Made by a program: the position numbers and the translations under genes
NCBI GenBank assembly: GCA_035514995.1
Contig: DATJCC010000059.1
Coordinates: forward strand, 1-14,693
Direction: 5' to 3'
Length of the DNA: 14,693 bases
Source of the DNA: Leucobacter_A sp035514995
GTDB taxonomy: Bacteria; Actinomycetota; Actinomycetes; Actinomycetales; Microbacteriaceae
In this document: piece by piece, positions 1-5,934 of the stretch
Numbering within the stretch: position 1 is the first letter of the stretch
Layout: the number at the start of each line of letters is the position of its first letter
Notes under the pieces: model-generated
What the model saw: the letters and a program-made list of their open reading frames with translations, nothing else
The model's database searches: none
What the model was told of the DNA's origin: nothing

Positions 1-70
1 CAAAACGCATCTCCACTACAGGAAAGATGGTGGCTATGTTCCGCAATCTTCCAGATTCGCGAGCTTTGAG
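1..70. other. IS left flank, unidentified; possible 3' end of a plus-strand reading frame
   Basis: This short flank outside the IS holds no complete gene. One plus-strand frame (from base 3) stays open to a TAG at 87-89 just inside the IS end and includes the peptide MVAMFRNLPDSRALRGLLHE. That would fit a gene whose 3' end was cut by the insertion, but the stretch is too short to assign to a family. A minus-strand frame is also open throughout. I do not recognise it as part of holB, the gene that often follows tmk in actinobacteria. Confidence 0.2.
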
Positions 71-95
71 GGGGCTGCTGCACGAGTAGGTGACA
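71..95 (+). repeat. IS3-element terminal inverted repeat (left end, after orfB)
   Basis: It reads GGGGCTGCTGCACG, three unmatched bases (AGT), then AGGTGACA. The reverse complement of 1312-1336 has the same 14- and 8-base blocks around TTC, giving 22 of 25 identical positions. It lies 6 bp beyond the orfB stop. Confidence 0.88.
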
Positions 96-101
96 ACTGA
101 G

Positions 102-963
102 TCAGGCAGCAAGTGCGACCTGCTCGTACATAATGGCCTCGTACTCGACCGGCGTCAAACGCCCCAGCCTGGCCTGTCGGCGCCGCCGGTGATAGGTGCG
201 CTCGATCCAGGTCACGATCGCGAGCCTCAGTTCTTCTCTTGTGGCCCAGCTGCGCCGGTTCAGGACGTTGTTCTGCAGCAAACTGAAAAACGATTCCATC
301 GCTGCATTGTCACTGGCAGCACCAACTCTGCCCATCGACCCGACCATGCCGTGCTGGTTGAGCACACGCCGGAACTTCCTGCTTCGAAATTGCGACCCTC
401 TGTCCGTGTGCAGGATGCAACCGGCCACGTTCCCTCGACGCATTACTGCATTATTCAGTGCTCTGACTGCGAGTGATGACTTCATTCGCGAGTCGATCGC
501 GGCCTGCGATTCGGTTCGAGAACACGTCTTTCACCGCGCAAATATAGAGCTTGCCTTCGCGCGTCCAGTGCTCCGAGATATCGCTGAGCCAGAGCTCGTT
601 CGGGGCTATCGCGGTGAACTCACGCTGCACAAGATCGTCATGCACAGCAGGTCCGGGCCGTGTTCCTTTGCCTCGTGACTTCTTCTTCCCAAACACTGAC
701 CACCAGCCGTTGTCGCGGCAGATCCGCCACGCAGTCCGGTCGCTCATTGCCTCACCGGCTTGTTTTGCTTCGTCGGCAAGGAACCGATGCCCGAACTCGG
801 GGTCTTCTAGATGTGCATCATGGAGCGCTTTCGCGCGATACGCCTGCAAGAGTTCACGCGCTGGCACTGGTGATTTCAGCCACCGATAGTAGGGCTGGCG
901 TGAGAGCTTCAATACCCGGCACGACACCGCGACGGGAATCCCGTCAGCGGCGAGCTCTCTCAC
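102..963 (-). pseudogene. IS3-family transposase OrfB, frameshifted
   Basis: OrfB is the catalytic DDE transposase of IS3-family elements. The N-terminal part (963 to 451) has the HTH_21 region, then LWLSDISEH with the first catalytic Asp (residue 128) and the KLYICAVKDVFSNRIAG strand. The C-terminal part lies in another frame (read through 102): it has HTDRGSQF with the second Asp, AMESFFSLL with the catalytic Glu, and the family-typical VTWIERTYHRRRRQ stretch. The frames should join at about RIAG-(x)-AIDSRMKSSLA. At 501-504 the DNA has ggc-c-gcg where a full extra codon is expected, so two bases seem lost relative to the family. All three catalytic residues are encoded, but not in one frame. 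The 5' end at 963 is a GTG overlapping the orfA TGA; translation more likely enters by -1 frameshifting from orfA. A sequencing error could mimic the lesion. Confidence 0.85.
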
Positions 964-1268
964 GAGCGGGTAGAGCCTTTTCCCGGTAAATGCGCCTGCG
1001 AGAGATATGCGGCAGCACTACGCAGCACCTCGACTTCTTGCTCGAGCAGCCTATTGCGGCGGCGCAGTTCTCGGAGTTCGTCGTTCTCTGAGCGGGTCAT
1101 ACCGGGCTTTTCGCCGTCTTCGATGCGGGCTTGCCGTAACCACTTATCGAGTGTGCCGACATGGATGCCGAAGTCCTTCGCGATTTGCGCGAGCGTGACT
1201 TTTGGGTCACGGTTCAACGCGACCCGTACGACGTCGTCTCGGAACTCCTCTGGATATTTTGCGGGCAT
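960..1268 (-). CDS. IS3-family transposase OrfA (HTH, leucine zipper)
   Basis: OrfA is the DNA-binding partner of IS3-family transposition and recognises the element ends. From its start MPAKYPEEFRDDVVRVALN it shows the family N-terminus, a helix-turn-helix (VTLAQIAKDFGIHVGTLDKWLRQA) and a coiled-coil/leucine-zipper stretch (ENDELRELRRRNRLLEQEVEVLR) used for dimerisation. The 102-residue length is normal. I chose the ATG at 1268 because GGAAGG (1278-1283) lies 9 bp upstream; the earlier in-frame ATG at 1277 directly abuts this Shine-Dalgarno sequence. OrfA stops by TGA at 960-962, overlapping the GTG of orfB, and carries a -1 slippery heptamer near its end that would yield the OrfAB fusion. 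Confidence 0.92.
   Translation of the reverse strand: MPAKYPEEFRDDVVRVALNRDPKVTLAQIAKDFGIHVGTLDKWLRQARIEDGEKPGMTRSENDELRELRRRNRLLEQEVEVLRSAAAYLSQAHLPGKGSTRS
978..984 (-). promoter_or_regulatory. Programmed -1 frameshift heptamer G GGA AAA in orfA
   Basis: On the minus strand the bases read GGGAAAA in the zero frame ccG GGA AAA, a canonical X XXY YYZ slippery site. Slipping back one base gives GGG AAA AGG CTC TAC CCG, that is GKRLYPLVRELAADG, which runs directly into the OrfB frame and resembles the junction of fused IS3 transposases. The site is about 16 bases before the orfA stop. I did not look for a downstream stimulating stem in detail. Confidence 0.7.
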
Positions 1269-1311
1269 AATGATCATCCTTCCAGGCCAGCCAAAAGCTA
1301 GCCAGTTCGAA

Positions 1312-1336
1312 TGTCACCTGAACGTGCAGCAGCCCC
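1312..1336 (-). repeat. IS3-element terminal inverted repeat (right end, before orfA)
   Basis: This is the partner of 71-95: read on the minus strand it matches at 22 of 25 positions, with one three-base mismatch block. It lies 43 bp upstream of the orfA ATG, leaving room for the transposase promoter near the repeat. Confidence 0.88.
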
Positions 1337-1353
1337 ACACCTCTAAAGGAACA

Positions 1354-1438
1354 GCTTTATAGACTGAGTTGTTTTATAGACTGAGTTGTTTCATAGGCTG
1401 AGTTGTTTTATAGACTGAGCTGTTTTATAGACTGAGTT
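1354..1438. repeat. Five tandem copies of a 17-bp unit, overlapping the tmk 3' end
   Basis: The units occupy 1354-1370, 1371-1387, 1388-1404, 1405-1421 and 1422-1438. The plus-strand consensus is GTTTTATAGACTGAGTT. Unit 2 and unit 5 are exact; unit 1 differs at one base (GCTTT), unit 3 at two (tCatagGct) and unit 4 at one (gagCt). Unit 5 read on the minus strand encodes the last tmk codons (Q-L-S-L) and its TAA stop. There are no intervening spacers, so this is not CRISPR, and the unit is not self-complementary, so it is not a hairpin array. The repeats stop 17 bp before the IS inverted repeat. The function is unknown; replication slippage of the tmk stop region is the simplest origin. Confidence 0.93.
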
Positions 1439-2048
1439 GTTTTTTAATACGTTCTTGTATTTGAAGCGCGATCTGGTCTTCGGGGAGCTTGGCATCACAG
1501 ATAAGTGTTCTATCTAGGTTATCTTTTGCGAGCTTCAAGAACCCTTCCCTAACAGCGGCATGAAAATCAAGTTTTTCTCTCTCAATCCGATCTGAATCGG
1601 AGCCCCGATCTGAGCGTCTTGCTGCGGCTAAGCCAGGCTCTAAATCTAGAAGTATTGTAAGGTCTGGCCAGAGACCGTCGGTTGCCCACTCGTTCAGATC
1701 CCTCACCTGATCAGTTTCTAACACCCTTCCTGCACCTTGGTAAGCAAGAGAAGAGTCAATGTATCTGTCTTGCACCACTATTTTGCCAGCGGATAAAGCT
1801 GGGCGCACCAGAGCAGAAACATGTTGCGCTCGATCAGCGGCATAAAGCAGTGCTTCAGCTTTATCAAAAACAGTCTCATCGCCATGCAATAAGATGTTGC
1901 GGATCTTCACGCCAAGGTCTGTTCCGCCAGGCTCGCGAGTCCGCACAACTGAATGGCCTCTCCCAATTAACCATTTTTCTAGGAGGGCTGCTTGCGTTGT
2001 TTTTCCGGCTCCATCACCTCCTTCAAAGGTGATAAATGCACCCGTCAT
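1425..2048 (-). CDS. tmk: Thymidylate kinase (dTMP kinase)
   Basis: Tmk phosphorylates dTMP to dTDP with ATP in the cytoplasm, a required step in dTTP supply. The 207-residue length is normal. Visible motifs are the P-loop FEGGDGAGKTTQ (residues 8-19, Lys16), TREPGG (37-42), the DRY motif in VVQDRYIDSSLAYQG (Asp94-Tyr96), LDLEPGLAAARR, and an Arg-rich LID (RRSDRGSDSDRIERE). Its ATG shares bases with the topA TGA (ATGA, 2045-2048), so it is probably translated by coupling to topA; a good separate Shine-Dalgarno sequence is not evident. The C-terminus RIKKQLSL and the stop come from the last copy of a 17-bp tandem repeat, so the tail may differ from relatives. In many actinobacteria the next gene is holB; here it is an IS. 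Confidence 0.96.
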   Translation of the reverse strand: MTGAFITFEGGDGAGKTTQAALLEKWLIGRGHSVVRTREPGGTDLGVKIRNILLHGDETVFDKAEALLYAADRAQHVSALVRPALSAGKIVVQDRYIDSSLAYQGAGRVLETDQVRDLNEWATDGLWPDLTILLDLEPGLAAARRSDRGSDSDRIEREKLDFHAAVREGFLKLAKDNLDRTLICDAKLPEDQIALQIQERIKKQLSL

Positions 2049-4825
2049 TTAGCGGAGGTTTCTGTGTCGCTTTTCTCGGCTGTAGTTTTTTTGGCTGTAG
2101 TAGTTTTGGCTGTAGTAGTTTTGGCAGGCGCTTTCTTTGCAGTCGCTTTCTTTGCTGGTGCTTTCTTCGCCGGTGTTTTCTTAGCTGGAGCTTTCTTCTT
2201 TGCAGGAGCTTTCTTCTTAGCTGGACCTTTAGCTCTTTTAATCGCAATCAGCTCTACAGCTCTTTCGAAAGTGATTTCGTTAGCATCCTCTCCCCGCGGA
2301 ATGGTGGCATTTATTTCACCATCTGTTACGTAAGGCCCAAACCTACCGTCTTTAACTTTGATAGGTTTGCCGCTTACAGGATCAGCTTCAAACTCTTTAA
2401 GCGCACTAGCAGCTTTTCGTGCACCGTATTTTGGCTGCGCTAAAAGCTCCAGGGCTCCCGCTAAATCAATTTCAAAAATAGATTCTTCTGAAGGAAGCGT
2501 TCGAGTGTCTGTACCCTTTTTGAGGTAAGGCCCGTATCTGCCGTTTTGTGCCGTGATTTCGACTTCAGATTCGGGATCCACTCCAACAACCCTTGGTAGT
2601 TCAAGCAGTTTCAAAGCGGTCTCAAGATTTATCTCTTCGAGAGCCATGCTCTTAAAGATAGATGCTGTCCGTGCTTTTTTACCTTTAGGGAGTGGATCTT
2701 CATGAATTTCAGTAACGTATGGCCCGAAACGTCCGTCTTTAGCTACAATCTGCAGCCCAGTCTTAGGGTCTATCCCCAGTTCGCGATCCTCATTCGGCGG
2801 CTTATCGGCAAGTTCATGAGCTTTTTCGACGGTAAGTTCATCTGGAGACATCCCTTCGGGAATGTTTACTATCCTCGGTTTCACTTCTCCAGTGTCTGAT
2901 ACTTCACACTTATCATCTACCACTTCAAGATACGCACCGTATTTACCGTTTCTTAGTGAAATTTCATCGTCAATCTTGAGTGTGTTTATTGCCCGCGCAT
3001 CTATTTCACCTAAGTTGTCTACGACGCCTCTTAACCCCGGGTGGCTATCGGAACCAAAGTAGAAATCCCGCAACCATTGGGTGCGATCCTGATCACCCGC
3101 TGCAATGCTGTCAAGATCGTTTTCCATCTCAGCAGTAAAGTCATAATCAACCAGCTCGCTGAAGTGATCCTCAAGAAGCTTAACAACCGAAAAAGCAATC
3201 CAACTAGGAACAAGAGCTTGCCCTTTTTTAGAGACATAGCCTCGGTCCATAATCGTGCTGATTATGGCTGCGTAGGTAGATGGTCTACCAACACCAAGCT
3301 CTTCTAGCCGTTTGGTAAGACTCGCCTCGGTGTACCTAGGAGGAGGTGAGGTGCGATGGTCTTTAGCTTCAGGGTTAGCTACGTTTAGTTCTTGACCATC
3401 TTCTAACTTGGGTAGTTTTACTTCTTGCTTATTTTTGTCCCCACGGCTTTCGTCTTTACCCTCTTCGTAGGCCAACAAGAAACCAGGGAAGTGGATAACA
3501 GTACCACTAGCGGTGAATTGCAGTTCGTTGCTCTTAGTTTTCAGCTCAACAGTCACTGTGTCGGTAGAACCTTTAGCATCTGCCATTTGGCTTGCAACGG
3601 TGCGCTTCCAAATCAGATCGTACAGTGCGTATTCACTCGAAGTGAGTTTAGCTTTGATATCAGAAGGTTTTTGAAACTCATCGCCTGCCGGTCTGATAGC
3701 TTCATGGGCTTCCTGCGCACCTTTAGATTTGCCTTTGTAAGTTCGAGGGCTTGCCGGAACAGTCTCTGCCCCATAAAGTGCAACCGCTTGAGATCTAGCC
3801 GCATTAATTGCTTGGGCAGAAAGGGTCGGAGAGTCAGTACGCATATAGGTTATGTGCCCATTTTCGTACAAAGCTTGAGCAATTGACATAGTCTGCCTGG
3901 AGCTAAAACGGAGTTTTCTCGAGGCTTCCTGCTGCAACGTTGATGTGGTGAAAGGCGCAGCGGGTCTGCGGGTGTGCGGTTTAGTTTCTACAGAAGCAAC
4001 CTTTGCAACCGTGCTCGAAAGGATTTCTTTTTCGATCTGGTGTGCTTTTTCGGCGTTGAGTATAACTACCTCAGCTCGAACCGCTCGTTCTACTAGCTTT
4101 CCATCATCACCGAAGTCTGCGCCAGAAGCTATCCGTTTTGAATCTACACGAACGAGTCTCGCATTAAATTCTGCTGCATCTGATTCAGCTTTGAAATCAG
4201 CCGTAAGATCCCAGTATTCAGCTGAGATATATTCCATGCGCTCCCGCTCGCGCTCAACCACAAGTCTTGTTGCAGCTGACTGCACGCGGCCAGCCGAAAG
4301 CTTTGGACCAACTTTACGCCACAATACTGGTGAAACATCGTAACCATAAAGACGGTCTAATATTCTGCGTGTCTCTTGCGCATTAACAAGGTTTTCGTCA
4401 AGATCGCGTGTGTTTGAAGTTGCGTGTTTGATAGCCTCTTGCGTAATCTCGTGAAAAACCATCCTTTTAACAGGAATTTTAGGTTTAAGCACTTCCAACA
4501 GGTGCCATGCTATTGCTTCACCCTCGCGGTCCTCATCAGTAGCAAGCCACAATTCTTCAGCTTCTTTAAGGGCTCGCTTTAATTCTGTGACAGTCTTTTT
4601 CTTGTTTGACGCCACAATATAGTAGGGATCAAAATCGTTTTCAACGTCTACCCCAAACTTGCCAAAAGGACCTTTTTTGAGTTCTGCAGGTAGTTCAGAG
4701 GGCTCCGCTAGGTCTCGAATGTGGCCTACTGAAGCGATTACCTCGTATTCAGGTCCGAGGAACGCACTTATGGTTTTTGCTTTCGTTGGGGACTCAACGA
4801 TAACAAGCTTTTTGCTTAGGGCCAC
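2045..4825 (-). CDS. topA: DNA topoisomerase I (type IA), actinobacterial form
   Basis: TopA relaxes negative supercoils by a transient 5'-phosphotyrosine break in one strand. The 926 residues start with the TOPRIM domain (VIVESPTKAKT, Glu11; ATDEDREGE with Asp97, Asp99, Glu101). The catalytic Tyr327 is in GHITYMRTDS, and the family's conserved RPS motif appears as GVGRPSTYA. No C-terminal zinc-finger cysteines are present. Instead there are four GRFGPYV-type repeats (GKYGAYL, GRFGPYV, GRYGPYL, GRFGPYV, roughly residues 640-860). A Lys/Ala/Pro/Thr tail (about 863-926, repeated APAKK units) follows, as in other actinobacterial TopA proteins, where basic tails aid DNA binding. The GTG start is set by AAGGAGAA at 4828-4835. 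It is the first gene of a topA-tmk unit. Confidence 0.98.
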   Translation of the reverse strand: MALSKKLVIVESPTKAKTISAFLGPEYEVIASVGHIRDLAEPSELPAELKKGPFGKFGVDVENDFDPYYIVASNKKKTVTELKRALKEAEELWLATDEDREGEAIAWHLLEVLKPKIPVKRMVFHEITQEAIKHATSNTRDLDENLVNAQETRRILDRLYGYDVSPVLWRKVGPKLSAGRVQSAATRLVVERERERMEYISAEYWDLTADFKAESDAAEFNARLVRVDSKRIASGADFGDDGKLVERAVRAEVVILNAEKAHQIEKEILSSTVAKVASVETKPHTRRPAAPFTTSTLQQEASRKLRFSSRQTMSIAQALYENGHITYMRTDSPTLSAQAINAARSQAVALYGAETVPASPRTYKGKSKGAQEAHEAIRPAGDEFQKPSDIKAKLTSSEYALYDLIWKRTVASQMADAKGSTDTVTVELKTKSNELQFTASGTVIHFPGFLLAYEEGKDESRGDKNKQEVKLPKLEDGQELNVANPEAKDHRTSPPPRYTEASLTKRLEELGVGRPSTYAAIISTIMDRGYVSKKGQALVPSWIAFSVVKLLEDHFSELVDYDFTAEMENDLDSIAAGDQDRTQWLRDFYFGSDSHPGLRGVVDNLGEIDARAINTLKIDDEISLRNGKYGAYLEVVDDKCEVSDTGEVKPRIVNIPEGMSPDELTVEKAHELADKPPNEDRELGIDPKTGLQIVAKDGRFGPYVTEIHEDPLPKGKKARTASIFKSMALEEINLETALKLLELPRVVGVDPESEVEITAQNGRYGPYLKKGTDTRTLPSEESIFEIDLAGALELLAQPKYGARKAASALKEFEADPVSGKPIKVKDGRFGPYVTDGEINATIPRGEDANEITFERAVELIAIKRAKGPAKKKAPAKKKAPAKKTPAKKAPAKKATAKKAPAKTTTAKTTTAKKTTAEKSDTETSAK

Positions 4826-4827
4826 GG

Positions 4828-4887
4828 TTCTCCTTCAGTGTCTTTACGCGATCACCCTACTCAATAATGTCATGAAAAACATGTCAA
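4828..4887 (-). promoter_or_regulatory. Candidate topA-tmk promoter and Shine-Dalgarno sequence
   Basis: On the minus strand a perfect TTGACA lies at 4887-4882. A -10-like TATTGA follows at 4866-4861, but the 15-bp spacing is short, so the -10 assignment is weak. AAGGAGAA (4835-4828) sits 2 bp before the topA GTG, with its core about 5-6 bp away. The region begins right at the stop of the upstream Tad-cluster gene, suggesting topA can be transcribed apart from the pilus genes. TGACAT occurs twice here in direct orientation, 15 bp apart. Confidence 0.4.
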
Positions 4888-4890
4888 CAA

Positions 4891-5199
4891 TCATAAAGGG
4901 CTACCAGCGCGTGCACTTATTACTGTTCTAAATATGCCAAACCGGATACTAACAGTAGCATCTGTGAGATCTAACATACATGCAGTTAGCTCAAAACCCG
5001 AAGCATTCGATATTTGATTTGCTAATAAGCACGGTTCAGCATCTATCCACCCAAGTAGCGCATCGGCAGCAGCTAGCGCAGCAGCATCAGCGGTTTTACT
5101 GGCTTCGTGTCTGGTCGTTAAGTGAACGCTGCTAGATATTATTGGGGTGCCGATAGCTAAGACTCCGGCTATCGCAGCTATCATTACAGGAGCACTCAA
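4891..5199 (-). CDS. TadE/TadF-like pseudopilin (Rv3654c-type)
   Basis: This is a small membrane-anchored protein of the actinobacterial Tad-like cluster, 102 residues with the TTG start. It opens with a hydrophobic segment (MIAAIAGVLAIGTPII) followed by HLTTRHEASKTADAAALAAADAL, the pattern of the Rv3654c-like TadE family (alpha-helical 'A..AAD.AALAAA' after the membrane helix). Two cysteines (in EPCLL and TACML) flank a predicted small extracytoplasmic domain, as in relatives. It follows tadE by 6 bp. The TTG at 5199 is preceded by AGAGA; an ATG at 5184 (Met6) is an alternative start but would shorten the membrane helix. The role is inferred: a minor subunit or assembly factor of the filament. 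Confidence 0.72.
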   Translation of the reverse strand: MSAPVMIAAIAGVLAIGTPIISSSVHLTTRHEASKTADAAALAAADALLGWIDAEPCLLANQISNASGFELTACMLDLTDATVSIRFGIFRTVISARAGSPL

Positions 5200-5205
5200 T
5201 CTCTT

Positions 5206-5553
5206 TTATTCACCCCTTAAAGCTGCGCTTGTAGCTGCGCATCCTGTCGCGGAGATCACGATTATTTTAAGAATCCCTTTTCCAGGCGATTGTTCCCCTG
5301 TTACGCAGAGAACACCGTCTGTAATTGATTGACTAATTCTAGTTTCTACTGATAACTGTGCCATTCTCGTCTGTGCTAAAGCGACGTCACCACGCGCCTC
5401 GAGTCTGGCTATATCGTAGACAGCTGATGTGAGAGAAATTCGGTGAGTTGCCAGAGTTAGAGCACCTAAAATAACAGCCAGCACCATGAGAATCACCGGA
5501 AGGGTCACAGCGAACTCTGCAGTAACCCCTCCATCTTCGTTATTCAACCTCAT
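5206..5553 (-). CDS. TadE-family minor pilin (Rv3655c-type)
   Basis: A TadE-like pseudopilin of 115 residues. The N-terminus MRLNNEDGGVTAEFAVTLP has the prepilin-peptidase pattern (Gly8, then a Glu at +5, Glu13) followed by a hydrophobic helix (about residues 15-37). The exported part is short, with two cysteines (GVLCVTGE and ATGCAAT). It lies between the Flp-type pilin gene (12-bp gap) and the next TadE/F-like gene (6-bp gap). I see no Shine-Dalgarno sequence before its ATG (upstream reads GGCTAATTCTTAGCTAAA), unlike the very strong one before the pilin gene, so it is probably made by reinitiation at a low level. Minor-subunit function is inferred from family and context. Confidence 0.8.
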   Translation of the reverse strand: MRLNNEDGGVTAEFAVTLPVILMVLAVILGALTLATHRISLTSAVYDIARLEARGDVALAQTRMAQLSVETRISQSITDGVLCVTGEQSPGKGILKIIVISATGCAATSAALRGE

Positions 5554-5565
5554 TTTAGCTAAGAA

Positions 5566-5775
5566 TTAGCCAGCGGCAGAGAACGCTTTTTGAACCAAGT
5601 CCAAAAGCATGGCCTGCACTTCGCCACTTCTCATTATTGTCACTAAAACACCTGCGAGCGCAACAGCAGCCATTATGACTATCGCATATTCTGCGGTGGC
5701 TGCTCCCTCCTCGTCTAGCATCATTTGATACATTGTTGCTTTTGTTCTATAAAAATAGTTTTTAAGATTTTTCAT
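5566..5775 (-). CDS. Flp-type major pilin (DUF4244-like, Rv3656c-type)
   Basis: A 69-residue Flp-like prepilin. A basic leader (MKNLKNYFYRTKATMYQ) and an acidic DEEG precede the mature N-terminus AATAEYAIVIMAAVALAGVL. Gly24 with Glu29-Tyr30 fits cleavage before Ala25 (G|xxxxEY) by a TadV-type prepilin peptidase; the helix would then polymerise into a thin filament. The tail after the helix is only about 20 residues, typical of the DUF4244 group in actinobacterial Tad-like clusters. A strong Shine-Dalgarno sequence (GGAAGGAGA, 5781-5789) precedes the ATG, and a 159-bp gap with a palindrome separates it from tadBC, consistent with its being the most highly expressed product of the cluster. Confidence 0.85.
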   Translation of the reverse strand: MKNLKNYFYRTKATMYQMMLDEEGAATAEYAIVIMAAVALAGVLVTIMRSGEVQAMLLDLVQKAFSAAG

Positions 5776-5780
5776 TTTTA

Positions 5781-5789
5781 TCTCCTTCC
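5781..5789 (-). promoter_or_regulatory. Strong ribosome binding site of the pilin gene
   Basis: GGAAGGAGA on the minus strand, 5 bp before the ATG at 5775, is the best Shine-Dalgarno match in the pilus cluster. TadE, TadBC and TadA all have weak or no matches, which fits higher output of the major pilin than of the machinery. Confidence 0.75.
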
Positions 5790-5830
5790 AGTTTTAGCCC
5801 TCCCTTATTTCTTATAGAGCTGGGGCTGTC

Positions 5831-5856
5831 ATGTCAGCCTTTCAAGCTGCTGACAT
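5831..5856. promoter_or_regulatory. Palindrome and possible promoter upstream of the pilin gene
   Basis: ATGTCAGC (5831-5838) and GCTGACAT (5849-5856) form a perfect 8-bp inverted repeat with a 10-bp spacer. Read toward the pilin gene, the nearer arm contains CTGACA, five of six matches to a -35 box, followed by TATAAG 15 bp later (or TAAGAA at 17 bp). The palindrome therefore overlaps a candidate -35 and could be an operator. As RNA it would form a hairpin between tadBC and the pilin mRNA, which could protect the 3' part of a processed transcript. No U-run follows on the minus strand, so it is not a standard terminator. Confidence 0.4.
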
Positions 5857-5934
5857 TAAAAACTGTTTTGCACAGATATTTTCAAAATCTTTATGTTTTA
5901 TACATTTGTGCACGAAATTTTTAATTGAGTTTCT

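Larger units (their letters stand above)
71..1336 (-). mobile_element. IS3-family insertion sequence (about 1.27 kb), transposase frameshifted
   Basis: The element is bounded by 25-bp imperfect inverted repeats and contains the IS3-family orfA/orfB pair, both on the minus strand. OrfA has a helix-turn-helix and leucine zipper, and OrfB is a DDE integrase-fold transposase. By eye it is clearly GC-richer than the genes to its right, which suggests arrival from a higher-GC actinobacterium. The repeats begin with GGGG. Extending to 67 and 1339 gives TGAG and TGTG starts, nearer the usual IS3 TG...CA ends, so the edges are uncertain by about 4 bp. I find no matching 3-5 bp target duplication (ctt at 64-66 against cct at 1340-1342). 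OrfB is broken by a frameshift, so the copy is probably non-autonomous. Confidence 0.9.

Noticed and set aside
90..678. Plus-strand open frames opposite the transposase
   Set aside because: They are antisense to a recognised transposase, lack ribosome sites and show no family resemblance; the GC-rich DNA keeps several frames open.
1354..1438. CRISPR-like array
   Set aside because: The 17-bp units are directly adjacent with no spacers, and no cas genes are near.
2023..2247. A very basic minus-strand frame (MRLKELKVQLRRKLLQRRK...)
   Set aside because: It is the shifted-frame reading of the TopA Lys/Ala tail; the repeated codons keep it open by chance.
3425..3886. 153-residue plus-strand frame within topA
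   Set aside because: It is antisense to the highly conserved catalytic core of TopA and has no start signal.
5870..5911. GCACA...TGTGC inverted repeat in the pilin upstream region
   Set aside because: Only five paired bases over a 32-bp A/T-rich gap; expected by chance.
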